DNA of 64,000 bases from a virus. Made by a program: the position numbers and the translations under genes. The stretch lies in the IMG/VR virus record IMGVR_UViG_3300008114_000020, positions 17,201 to 81,200 of that record, one strand, 5' to 3'. The notes beneath the pieces are model-generated. The model searched no databases and was not told the origin of the DNA. It saw only the letters and a program-made list of their open reading frames with translations. Of this stretch, positions 15,584-21,839 are shown in pieces. How positions within the stretch are numbered: position 1 is the stretch's first letter; every line of letters begins with the position of its first letter.

Positions 15584-15991
15584 CTATTCGTATTCTTCTG
15601 CGTACAATTCACCCGTGAGGTACATGTCGTAAGTTTTTACTTCACCCTCCAACACTTCGGTTACTTTGTCAATAAGACTTTGGGTAATTTTCTTTACTCC
15701 ATATTCTTCACGGACTTTCTTCTTTGAAACAAAGTACCAACCAACTTGTCCACTATCCCAACGACAACTGAACGGACTTGTGTTCATTGTAATTCCCGAG
15801 TGGTCGTACAAGTAAAGAGGTAAGATAACACAAACATCTTCTTCTTTGATGATTGCGTTTTTCATTTCTTCCCAACCATTGTAGTTATTGTGGTTGTAGT
15901 CGTGTTTGTCTCCAAGGTCGTAACGTCCGTGAAAACACACCATTTTTCCGAGGTTGTCCCAACTCCGTGGGTTGTCAAAATCTTGATACAT
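15584..15991 (-). CDS. Conserved phage protein (135 aa)
   Basis: It contains FDNPRSWDNLGKMVCFHGRYDLGD and ILPLYLYDHSGITMNTSPFS, then CRWDSGQVGWYFVSKKKVREEYG. These blocks mark a widespread unnamed phage protein family of this length. The conserved DHSG and WDSGQVG motifs suggest a specific binding site, but no function is known. Single-gene unit. Confidence 0.75.
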   Translation of the reverse strand: MYQDFDNPRSWDNLGKMVCFHGRYDLGDKHDYNHNNYNGWEEMKNAIIKEEDVCVILPLYLYDHSGITMNTSPFSCRWDSGQVGWYFVSKKKVREEYGVKKITQSLIDKVTEVLEGEVKTYDMYLTGELYAEEYE

Positions 15992-16014
15992 AGTCGTTAT
16001 TATTTATTGGTTTA

Positions 16015-16048
16015 TACAAATATATAACAATTTTATTCGTTTACCAAA
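16015..16048 (-). promoter_or_regulatory. Bacteroidota-type promoter
   Basis: TTTGG (16044-16048), 17 bases, TATATATTTGTA (16015-16026), driving 15584-15991. Confidence 0.85.
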
Positions 16049-16162
16049 TCTTTTTTGCCAAACTTTATTCGTCTGTACGCCTTCGCCGAAGGTTTCGACT
16101 TCTGTAACATTTTCCTACGGACTATTTGTGCGACGTGTCTCACACTTAATCCATTAAGGGTT

Positions 16163-16324
16163 TCATTCTTCATAGTTAAATTCGGTTTCATCTTCTATTT
16201 CTTTAAGTTTTTGTTCAAACTCATTTCTCATTTCATCGGTATCAAAGATTGGTTGTTTAGTTTCATCATCAATGTAATAGTAAACACCGACTTTGATTTC
16301 CGTTGGGATTGATTTCTTACTCAT
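16163..16324 (-). CDS. Small acidic hypothetical protein (53 aa)
   Basis: An ATG at 16322-16324 opens MSKKSIPTEIKVGVYYYIDD and ends FNYEE, with a helical EMRNEFEQKLKEIED part. It is too short for most size cut-offs, but it has a perfect promoter 18 bases upstream and fills an otherwise empty gap. A plus-strand frame over the same bases is its shadow. Confidence 0.65.
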   Translation of the reverse strand: MSKKSIPTEIKVGVYYYIDDETKQPIFDTDEMRNEFEQKLKEIEDETEFNYEE

Positions 16325-16342
16325 AGTAATTATGTATTACGA

Positions 16343-16376
16343 TACAAATATAAAACTATATTCAGTATAATCCAAA
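16343..16376 (-). promoter_or_regulatory. Bacteroidota-type promoter
   Basis: TTTGG (16372-16376), 17 bases, TTTATATTTGTA (16343-16354), driving the 53-residue gene. Confidence 0.85.
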
Positions 16377-16407
16377 TTTTTTTTCATACCTGTCGTCTCC
16401 ATCCCAC

Positions 16408-16506
16408 AAATTGTTTGGCGTGTTGTTTAATGTTTTGACCGAAAGATTAAACAAAACATATAGTGTAATACGCCTTTATTGAGTGTCATACAGTGCCAAC
16501 CAAATT
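16408..16506. repeat. Inverted-repeat element 6 (arms swapped)
   Basis: AAATTGTTTGGC (16408-16419) and GCCAACCAAATT (16495-16506). Here the left arm carries GTTTGGC and the right the GG form, so the mismatch stays at the same place with the arms exchanged. The long spacer has its own TGTTTAAT/ATTAAACA stem. A CAGCACGTGCTG palindrome follows at about 16514-16525. Confidence 0.75.
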
Positions 16507-16548
16507 TAGGATACAGCACGTGCTGTGAGGTGAAACTAAAACGCAACA

Positions 16549-16577
16549 AAAAAGGGTAACATTTCTGCTACCCTTTT
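16549..16577 (-). terminator. Rho-independent terminator
   Basis: AAAGGGTA / TACCCTTT stem with an A run on the plus strand. Ends 16601-17149. Confidence 0.75.
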
Positions 16578-16600
16578 CCACCGCAACCGAGTTAAACCAA

Positions 16601-17149
16601 TTAAATCGACAAGTACAGGCGGTTGTGGTTGTATAGTGCGACTGGGTTTTCTTCCGCAATCTTACCATATTCCTTTTTAATGATTTCGTACATTCTATCT
16701 TGTGGTTCGTTAATACACTCCGATAAAAGTTCACAAAAACCATAGTTACTTTCATCAACTACTTCTTGTTCGGTACCAGGTAAACCACAATAGTACGCTT
16801 CCCCTACTTCGGAAATAAACATTCCCGAATAAAAACCTTTCAACTTAAAGTGATTAACGAATTTGTCCGCGTTACACCAAATAAAAATTGAATTGTCTTT
16901 TTCTTTTAATAGGTACACCATACTTTCATCAATGATGAAACCATTTGAACCAGGAAATTGTCCAACCGAGAACAATCCCATAGGTGCTCCGTGTCCACAC
17001 ATTATTACTCTGTCGTGGGCGTCGATAAGTTTTCTAACTTCTTCTTTTGTTACCCCACCCGTGATAATTGTCTTATTCGGTATAGGTTCGTACACAATAT
17101 CTAAAAATTGTGTCGATTTGTCTTTTGGATGAATTACAAGTGTTTTCAT
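16601..17149 (-). CDS. Conserved protein, possible caspase/CHAT-like fold (182 aa)
   Basis: The start is MKTLVIHPKDKSTQFLDIVY (ATG 17147-17149). A VIMCGHGAPMGLFSVG block near residue 50 is followed about 40 residues later by IFIWCNADKFV, then GFYSGMFISEVGEAYYCG. A His-Gly pair after one strand and a Cys after the next resembles the His/Cys layout of caspase- or CHAT-type proteases, but this is inference from motif order. I recall homologues in Bacteroidota mobile DNA. Single-gene unit. Confidence 0.55.
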   Translation of the reverse strand: MKTLVIHPKDKSTQFLDIVYEPIPNKTIITGGVTKEEVRKLIDAHDRVIMCGHGAPMGLFSVGQFPGSNGFIIDESMVYLLKEKDNSIFIWCNADKFVNHFKLKGFYSGMFISEVGEAYYCGLPGTEQEVVDESNYGFCELLSECINEPQDRMYEIIKKEYGKIAEENPVALYNHNRLYLSI

Positions 17150-17168
17150 TATTTTGTCGATTTTATGA

Positions 17169-17202
17169 TACAAAGATATAACGAGTTTTTTATTCTACCA
17201 AA
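17169..17202 (-). promoter_or_regulatory. Bacteroidota-type promoter
   Basis: TTTGG (17198-17202), 17 bases, TATATCTTTGTA (17169-17180), driving 16601-17149. Confidence 0.85.
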
Positions 17203-17281
17203 TTTATTTTTATTTTTCTTGCCAACTAACCAAATAGTAACTTACCATTCGGTAACATCTCAGAACCGCTGCGTCGGGAAA

Positions 17282-17352
17282 ATTTTGGTTGGCGTTCTTA
17301 CAATCTGTAAAGTAAAAACCTACTAATCTGTAAAGTGGATGCCAAACAATTT
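17282..17352. repeat. Inverted-repeat element 7
   Basis: ATTTTGGTTGGC (17282-17293) and GCCAAACAATTT (17341-17352). The spacer holds two direct copies of AATCTGTAAAGT. Confidence 0.8.
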
Positions 17353-17356
17353 TCAC

Positions 17357-17413
17357 CCTGAACCGTGACTCAGGACTTCAGGTCATAAAAAAACCCCAAC
17401 TTTCGTTGAGGTC
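17357..17413 (-). terminator. Conserved 3' hairpin block plus terminator
   Basis: CCTGAA...TTCAGG (stem around CCGTGACTCAGGAC) followed by ACCCCAAC-TTTC-GTTGAGGT. The first hairpin is shared with 9422 and 17720. Ends 17420-17632. Confidence 0.75.
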
Positions 17414-17419
17414 TTGTCT

Positions 17420-17632
17420 TTACTCTTCTTCACTATCCCGAAAAATTTGAATCGCTTCGTTGAACAATTCATTCTGTAATTGAAATAGTGTATATCCACT
17501 CTTAATACATTCATCTACCCAATCATTATCACCTTCAAAAATTCCTTCCCAACTTCTATTCGGTGGTAAACCCATTTCGTTTTCGGTTTGAATATGTTGG
17601 TAAATTAAACCAACAACTTCTTGTCTTGTCAT
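17420..17632 (-). CDS. Hypothetical protein (70 aa)
   Basis: The start is MTRQEVVGLIYQHIQTENEM (ATG 17630-17632); longer frames cross the promoter. An acidic, all-helical small protein (WVDECIKSGYTLFQLQNELF). Single-gene unit between near-identical terminator blocks. Not recognised. Confidence 0.65.
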   Translation of the reverse strand: MTRQEVVGLIYQHIQTENEMGLPPNRSWEGIFEGDNDWVDECIKSGYTLFQLQNELFNEAIQIFRDSEEE

Positions 17633-17652
17633 TTTAATTAGTTTTGGTGAAA

Positions 17653-17686
17653 CACAAAGATAAAACATTTTTTCGTATAATCCAAA
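17653..17686 (-). promoter_or_regulatory. Bacteroidota-type promoter
   Basis: TTTGG (17682-17686), 17 bases, TTTATCTTTGTG (17653-17664), driving 17420-17632. Confidence 0.8.
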
Positions 17687-17717
17687 TTTTTTTATATCTT
17701 TCTTGCCAACCAATTTT

Positions 17718-17780
17718 CACCCTGAACCGTGACTCAAGTTCTTCAGGTCATAAAAAAACCCCCACCTTTCGGTGAGGGTT
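17718..17780 (-). terminator. Conserved 3' hairpin block plus terminator
   Basis: A second copy of the CCTGAACCGTGACTCA...TTCAGGTCATAAAAAAACCCC block, then ACCCCCACC-TTTC-GGTGAGGGT. Ends 17786-18088. Confidence 0.8.
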
Positions 17781-17785
17781 CGTTG

Positions 17786-18088
17786 TTAAAAAACTTCGGG
17801 TTCAAACTCAATTTGTGGGATACCCAATAGTTCGTAATCATCAAATTCCCCCCAATCGGGTTCATTGAAATAACGAAAACGGACATCCATAGTTCCATCT
17901 TCGTTCCACCAAATACGGACTTGGGTTCGGTGGTCGGAAATAAAAAACCCTTCAAGTTGTTCCAACTTCTCAATTAGAGGTTGAACATCCGAATCGTCAA
18001 TAGTTACTTCTTCGTTATTAACGAGGAAATCATCAACACATTCACAATTACCATCGTAGTCGATAGAGAAATCAATGTACTTTTCCAT
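17786..18088 (-). CDS. Acidic hypothetical protein (100 aa)
   Basis: It starts MEKYIDFSIDYDGNCECVDD and is strongly acidic throughout, with an aromatic-rich middle (VRIWWNEDGTMDVRFRYF). Single-gene unit. No family recognised. Confidence 0.65.
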   Translation of the reverse strand: MEKYIDFSIDYDGNCECVDDFLVNNEEVTIDDSDVQPLIEKLEQLEGFFISDHRTQVRIWWNEDGTMDVRFRYFNEPDWGEFDDYELLGIPQIEFEPEVF

Positions 18089-18118
18089 TTTGTTTTTTTT
18101 GTTTTATTGGTTTAACAA

Positions 18119-18152
18119 TACAAATATAAATCAAATTTTAATATACACAACA
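18119..18152 (-). promoter_or_regulatory. Promoter with weak -33 box
   Basis: TTTATATTTGTA -7 (18119-18130); the -33 position reads TGTTG. Confidence 0.65.
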
Positions 18153-18179
18153 TTTGAGTATATTTTTTTTTATCTATTT

Positions 18180-18237
18180 TGCCAAACTACCACGAAACAG
18201 ATGACCACCTGTCGTCAAATCCGAAAAATTGTTTGGC
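18180..18237. repeat. Intergenic block repeated at 21285-21341
   Basis: GCCAAACTACCACGAA, then GATGACCACCTGTCGTC, then CCGAAAAATTGTTTGGC. A closely similar 57-base block is at 21285-21341. The block itself begins with GCCAAAC and ends with GTTTGGC, so it is another inverted repeat joined to element 8. Confidence 0.8.
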
Positions 18238-18285
18238 GTAGGTGTAATACAATGTATGATAGTGTCATACAACGCCAACCAAAAT
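18226..18285. repeat. Inverted-repeat element 8 (arms swapped)
   Basis: AAATTGTTTGGC (18226-18237) and GCCAACCAAAAT (18274-18285), 36-base spacer with an inner GTATGA/TCATAC stem. Confidence 0.8.
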
Positions 18286-18294
18286 TCCGAGCTG

Positions 18295-18360
18295 CAACTG
18301 TGCAGCTCCACTGCACACATCCGAGCAAAAAAAATCCCCGACTTTCGCCGAGGACTTTCC
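18295..18360 (-). terminator. GTGCAG hairpin plus terminator
   Basis: GTGCAG-CTCCA-CTGCAC hairpin (also around 6415) followed by TCCCCGAC-TTTC-GCCGAGGA after an 8-A run. Ends 18378-18752. Confidence 0.75.
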
Positions 18361-18377
18361 ACCTAACTAAACCAAAC

Positions 18378-18752
18378 CTAATATGAACCAAACCTTTCTT
18401 TTAACGCCACGTCAAACGCGGACATAAATGTTACTTGTTCTTTGACTTCTTCAAGTGAAAGTTTGGTATCACCATTTTCACCCGTTTCATCATCGTAACC
18501 CATTATCAACCCATTACCCGATAGAGGTTGTCGGTAATTTTTCAACTTGAAAAACTTTGTGTTTTCATCAACACTCATTATACCTTCTTCATCAACATAC
18601 ACATCGTTTTCGTTGTTGTAACTAACAATCTCAAAAATAGAACACTTTAAGTGTCCATAGATACTTGGTAACTGACTACCAGTTTCATCACGAACAACTT
18701 CAACTTCGGAAATTGTTTTGTTTTCTACGTCGATTAAAATTCCTCTTGACAT
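18378..18752 (-). CDS. DUF3846-like acidic protein (124 aa)
   Basis: It carries a GHLKCSIFEIVSYNNENDVYVDEEG block, then RQPLSGNGLIMGYDDETGENGD and a final LSLEEVKEQVTF segment. The order of these blocks resembles DUF3846, a phage/plasmid family, though the similarity is by eye. Strongly acidic. Single-gene unit with its own promoter. Confidence 0.6.
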   Translation of the reverse strand: MSRGILIDVENKTISEVEVVRDETGSQLPSIYGHLKCSIFEIVSYNNENDVYVDEEGIMSVDENTKFFKLKNYRQPLSGNGLIMGYDDETGENGDTKLSLEEVKEQVTFMSAFDVALKERFGSY

Positions 18753-18779
18753 TTCTTTTTTGTTTTATTGGTTTAACGA

Positions 18780-18813
18780 TACAAATATAATACTATTTCT
18801 TTTATATTCCAAA
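18780..18813 (-). promoter_or_regulatory. Bacteroidota-type promoter
   Basis: TTTGG (18809-18813), 17 bases, ATTATATTTGTA-like -7 (18780-18791), driving 18378-18752. Confidence 0.85.
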
Positions 18814-18847
18814 TCTTTTTTTGCCAATCAAATTCCAACATCTCCCG

Positions 18848-19063
18848 TCAGGAGGTCAGGTATTTCTTGTCTTTGACAAATTTGAGGTGTCTACATTCCT
18901 CAATAGTCAATCCCACAAATTCGTTGGGAGTGAAACTGATTTCATCGGGATAGTAGTCGAACAAAAATTCTTCTTGTCCATTTTCCATTGTAACCCACAC
19001 TTGGGGCATCGGGTCGAACAAACTCTTTGGTTGTTCCGTAATACGAGATGAGATAACTTTCAT
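18848..19063 (-). CDS. Hypothetical protein (71 aa)
   Basis: It starts MKVISSRITEQPKSLFDPMP and contains VWVTMENGQEEFLFDYYPDEISF and VGLTIEECRHL. Similar short proteins are seen as phage hypotheticals. No hairpin was seen immediately after it; the gene ends close to the GCCAATC motif at 18822. Confidence 0.65.
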   Translation of the reverse strand: MKVISSRITEQPKSLFDPMPQVWVTMENGQEEFLFDYYPDEISFTPNEFVGLTIEECRHLKFVKDKKYLTS

Positions 19064-19086
19064 GATTTTGTCTATTGGTTTAACTA

Positions 19087-19120
19087 TACAAATATAAAAC
19101 TATTTTTCTTATATACCAAA
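19087..19120 (-). promoter_or_regulatory. Bacteroidota-type promoter
   Basis: TTTGG (19116-19120), 17 bases, TTTATATTTGTA (19087-19098), driving 18848-19063. Confidence 0.85.
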
Positions 19121-19159
19121 TTTATTTTTATTTTTCTCAGAACCGTCGTCCGTATCCAA

Positions 19160-19220
19160 AAATTGGTTGGCGTAGGTGTAATACGATACTCACTATTTGT
19201 CATACGGCGCCAAACAATTT
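19160..19220. repeat. Inverted-repeat element 9
   Basis: AAATTGGTTGGC (19160-19171) and GCCAAACAATTT (19209-19220). The spacer starts GTAGGTGTAATAC, as in element 8. Confidence 0.8.
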
Positions 19221-19278
19221 TCCTTCAGGGCCCTGACTCAAGTCCTGAAATGTTCACCTTATCAATAAGGGAAACAAA

Positions 19279-19309
19279 TAAAAAACCCCCACCATTACTG
19301 ATGAGGGTT
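19279..19309 (-). terminator. Rho-independent terminator
   Basis: ACCCCCACCAT...ATGAGGGT stem with an A run on the plus strand. Preceded by a CCCTGACTCAAGTCCTGAAA phrase related to the CCTGAACCGTGACTCA block. Ends 19332-19736. Confidence 0.7.
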
Positions 19310-19331
19310 AGTCTGAACCAACAAACTAAAT

Positions 19332-19736
19332 TCAATTTAAACAAAGATTTTTCATAAGGTCGGAAACTTGGTAAGGTTTATAAAAATCAAAAACCTCTTG
19401 ATGTTTTTCATCGGTTACAAAATTGTGGAACTCAACATTCAAAACGCCCTTGTCAAAGGTTGTTTCAACACTACACAAAATTTCGTGTCCATCCCTTTCA
19501 ATGATTTGTGGAACAACTCGGTCGTACACCATTCTACCGATTGGGTCGTTTGGTACTGGTCCACCACCAACACCATACTCGGTTTCCCCTTCTTCGTTTA
19601 CTTTTTTCAAAAGGTACATTTTTACATTGGGTACACTATCGTTTGTTCCCAACATTTCTTCGGTACTCACTTTTGCGGAGTGTGTCATTCCTTGAATAAA
19701 ATCTCTGATTTCTTCAATGTCTTTGTAATTGTTCAT
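19332..19736 (-). CDS. Hypothetical protein (134 aa)
   Basis: The start is MNNYKDIEEIRDFIQGMTHS (ATG 19734-19736); the longer frame crosses the promoter. Beta-rich, with GGGPVPNDPIGRMVYDRVVPQ. No family recognised. Single-gene unit. Confidence 0.65.
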   Translation of the reverse strand: MNNYKDIEEIRDFIQGMTHSAKVSTEEMLGTNDSVPNVKMYLLKKVNEEGETEYGVGGGPVPNDPIGRMVYDRVVPQIIERDGHEILCSVETTFDKGVLNVEFHNFVTDEKHQEVFDFYKPYQVSDLMKNLCLN

Positions 19737-19763
19737 ACTTGTTCTTTTTATTTGGTTTAACAA

Positions 19764-19797
19764 TACGAATATAATATGATTAAACGGATATTCCAAA
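19764..19797 (-). promoter_or_regulatory. Promoter, TTCG variant
   Basis: TTTGG (19793-19797), 17 bases, ATTATATTCGTA (19764-19775): one change from the usual -7. Confidence 0.75.
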
Positions 19798-19860
19798 TAA
19801 ATTTATATTTTTTTTGCCAACTTACGATACAAGATGTCGAGGGACAGAAGACGGATTTTG

Positions 19861-19920
19861 ATTTTTGGTTGGCGAGCGTAATACGATAATACCAATGTGT
19901 AATACCCCGCCAAACAATTT
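19861..19920. repeat. Inverted-repeat element 10
   Basis: ATTTTTGGTTGGC (19861-19873) and GCCAAACAATTT (19909-19920). The spacer has two direct GTAATAC copies. Confidence 0.8.
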
Positions 19921-19957
19921 TCTACGCTGCTCAAATCCACCACAGAACCTCGTGTAA

Positions 19958-19988
19958 ATAAAAAACCCCCAACTTTCGTTGAGGGTTA
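19958..19988 (-). terminator. Rho-independent terminator
   Basis: ACCCCCAAC-TTTC-GTTGAGGGT with an A run on the plus strand. Ends 20007-20213. Confidence 0.8.
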
Positions 19989-20006
19989 ATTACCATTTTG
20001 GAATTT

Positions 20007-20213
20007 TTAGAACCTTTGAGGTTGTGGTTTCTTTTTACTCTTGATGTAATTTTTGATGTCCTCAAACAAAATGATAAAGAACATACCAATACCCATACAA
20101 GAAAATAAGAACATACCCATTTGATTGTCTACGGGAATATCCCAAGTTAATGATACCCACATTGAGTAAACAATGAACCCGATGATTGCGATGTAAGGAA
20201 ATAACTTTTTCAT
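20007..20213 (-). CDS. Small membrane protein, two helices (68 aa)
   Basis: It has two hydrophobic segments (YIAIIGFIVYSMWVSLTW and MFLFSCMGIGMFFIILF) joined by a short acidic loop, and a basic C-terminal tail with KSKKKPQPQRF. It is probably in the inner membrane with both ends inside. Such small phage proteins may alter the host envelope, but no function can be assigned. Confidence 0.65.
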   Translation of the reverse strand: MKKLFPYIAIIGFIVYSMWVSLTWDIPVDNQMGMFLFSCMGIGMFFIILFEDIKNYIKSKKKPQPQRF

Positions 20214-20240
20214 AATTGTTTCTTTTGTTTGGTTTAACGA

Positions 20241-20274
20241 TACAAATATAATATAAGTTTCAATATAAACAACA
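20241..20274 (-). promoter_or_regulatory. Promoter with weak -33 box
   Basis: ATTATATTTGTA -7 (20241-20252); the -33 position reads TGTTG, as at 18148. Confidence 0.65.
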
Positions 20275-20311
20275 TTTTTTTATATCTATTTTGCCAACTT
20301 GATAACACCAA

Positions 20312-20437
20312 CAACTTCTCCTTCGAGCAACAGCGCATGGTTGGAAATTAGATTGGCGGTTTTAGCAACACCTAAAGCATTTAGCAACTTCTCCTTCGAG
20401 CAATTGCGCATGAGGGAAATTAGATTGGCGGTTTTAG
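20312..20437. repeat. Imperfect tandem duplication, 53-54-base unit
   Basis: CAACTTCTCCTTCGAGCAA...TTAGATTGGCGGTTTTAG occurs at 20312-20365 and again at 20385-20437, 73 bases apart. Each copy ends in a GATTGGC motif, and a GCCAAAC at 20464 closes the array. A 62-codon minus-strand frame crosses it but looks like chance. The 427-base gap holds no convincing gene. Confidence 0.8.
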
Positions 20438-20590
20438 TCCGTGTCGGCGCATTTGCAACAAACTCGCCAAACAATATCTAACAGCGCAGCCCGGGTGAAA
20501 TTCTGTTCCCAAATTTTTTCTTACTTTTTTTATTCGTTCCCGCCAAACAACATTCCCGATGGTTCACGGGGTTCGGAAAATTTCACACAC

Positions 20591-20621
20591 AAAAAAAGGG
20601 GATACTTTCGTACCCCCTTCG
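20591..20621 (-). terminator. Rho-independent terminator
   Basis: AAGGGGATAC-TTTC-GTACCCCCTT with an A run on the plus strand. Ends 20641-21204. Confidence 0.8.
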
Positions 20622-20640
20622 GTTTTTCTTTCGGTGTGTG

Positions 20641-21204
20641 TTACTCCTTTACAATTTCGTACCTATCTCCGTTTACCGAAATTTCAAGTACATTGTCAAG
20701 GTCGGGTGTTATCGGTTTAACCTCTCTATCCAAACCTTGTTTTTCGTTACTACTCTTTCTATCACTTATCCACTTTTCAAACAATGTTTTGTCTATTGAG
20801 TTACCACGAAATTCGTACTCCGTTGTTCCTTTGATTTCGGGAAACCACTCTACCATAAGGTAGGTTTTTGTTTCGGTGTCGGTGTCAGTCAGTAATGATT
20901 TACTGATATGTTTTTTACCCGTTGGACTTTCAACCTTAAAGGTGTTCGGGTCTTTACCCTCTTTCATAAGGTTGTTGTGTACCCTCTTTTCGTAGTCAGT
21001 TACCAAACGATAAGTTTTAGATGATACCTTAAAGATTTCCTTATAGTAAGGGTTTAATTCTTTGGTGTCCTTTGTCTTTTGTAAAACTTCTTTGTAAAGG
21101 GTTTTCATTTTTACCCCTACAAAAGTGTTAGGACTTTTTTCCTCAATCTCTTTGATGATACTGATGATTTCGGACTTCGTTACTTTTTTGATTTCTTTGT
21201 TCAT
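20641..21204 (-). CDS. Hypothetical protein (187 aa)
   Basis: The start is MNKEIKKVTKSEIISIIKEI (ATG 21202-21204). The N-terminal half is helical and lysine-rich; then come a SPTGKKHISKSLLTDTDTETKTYLMVEW block and a C-terminal EISVNGDRYEIVKE strand. No family recognised. Single-gene unit. Confidence 0.65.
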   Translation of the reverse strand: MNKEIKKVTKSEIISIIKEIEEKSPNTFVGVKMKTLYKEVLQKTKDTKELNPYYKEIFKVSSKTYRLVTDYEKRVHNNLMKEGKDPNTFKVESPTGKKHISKSLLTDTDTETKTYLMVEWFPEIKGTTEYEFRGNSIDKTLFEKWISDRKSSNEKQGLDREVKPITPDLDNVLEISVNGDRYEIVKE

Positions 21205-21232
21205 ACTTTTATTTTTTAGTTTGTTAGGAATA

Positions 21233-21266
21233 CACAAATATAAAACACTATTTCATATAAACAAAA
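21233..21266 (-). promoter_or_regulatory. Bacteroidota-type promoter
   Basis: TTTTG box (21262-21266), 17 bases, TTTATATTTGTG (21233-21244), driving 20641-21204. Confidence 0.7.
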
Positions 21267-21284
21267 CTTTTTTTTATTTATTTC

Positions 21285-21378
21285 GCCAGACTACCACGAA
21301 CCCGATGACCACCTGTCGTCCGTATCCGAAAATTGGTTGGCGAGTCGGTGCAATTATGGTCTATTCGCCAATCAAATT
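21285..21378. repeat. Inverted-repeat element 11 with repeated left block
   Basis: The left block 21285-21341 is a diverged copy of 18180-18237. AAATTGGTTGGC (21330-21341) and GCCAATCAAATT (21367-21378) form the inverted repeat, with a 25-base spacer. Confidence 0.8.
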
Positions 21379-21422
21379 TCCACCTGAACCATCTCCTCAA
21401 GTTCACACAAATCTTCTTGGAC

Positions 21423-21452
21423 AAAAAAAATCCCCACCTTTCGGTGAGGACT
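21423..21452 (-). terminator. Rho-independent terminator
   Basis: TCCCCACC-TTTC-GGTGAGGA with an 8-A run on the plus strand. Ends 21466-21723. Confidence 0.8.
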
Positions 21453-21465
21453 TTCGGTGTGGTGT

Positions 21466-21723
21466 TTAATCTTCTTCACCCTCTTCAATTCCCGACATTA
21501 CAACTTCGGTCAAGTGATTAACAAAGGTTTCGTACAACTTGTAATCCAACATAACCTTTTGTCTTGTGTGTACAAGGGTTACGTTCTTTTCGTTTTTTTC
21601 ATCGTACAACTCATTTGTTAGGTCATTCGTGAAATCAGTACCATTCCACTCGTAGTCAATTTGGTTTGACAATAACTGGTCAATTTTACTTTTAACCAAG
21701 TTTTTAACTTTTTGTGTGTCCAT
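21466..21723 (-). CDS. Hypothetical protein (85 aa)
   Basis: The start is MDTQKVKNLVKSKIDQLLSN (ATG 21721-21723). It is helical, with YEWNGTDFTNDLTNELYDEKNEKN and a VNHLTEVVMSGIEEGEED tail. It is the rightmost gene of the minus-strand array. No family recognised. Confidence 0.65.
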   Translation of the reverse strand: MDTQKVKNLVKSKIDQLLSNQIDYEWNGTDFTNDLTNELYDEKNEKNVTLVHTRQKVMLDYKLYETFVNHLTEVVMSGIEEGEED

Positions 21724-21746
21724 ATTTTTATTAATTGGTTTGTGGG

Positions 21747-21780
21747 TACAAAGATATAACAATTTTAAAATAATACAAGT
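21747..21780 (-). promoter_or_regulatory. Promoter with weak -33 box
   Basis: TATATCTTTGTA -7 (21747-21758); the -33 position reads ACTTG, as at 8556. Confidence 0.65.
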
Positions 21781-21839
21781 GAAAGTTATTCACATCCTGA
21801 ATGTGGATTTTGACCACCCTGAACCTGACGACCCCCATC

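Noticed and set aside
16055-16312. 85-codon plus-strand membrane gene
   Set aside because: It lies opposite the 53-residue minus-strand gene, which has a perfect promoter; the hydrophobic plus frame is its shadow.
20286-20474. 62-codon minus-strand gene over the tandem duplication
   Set aside because: It is created by the repeat itself, lacks a promoter and terminator at the expected places, and reads through the spacer motifs.
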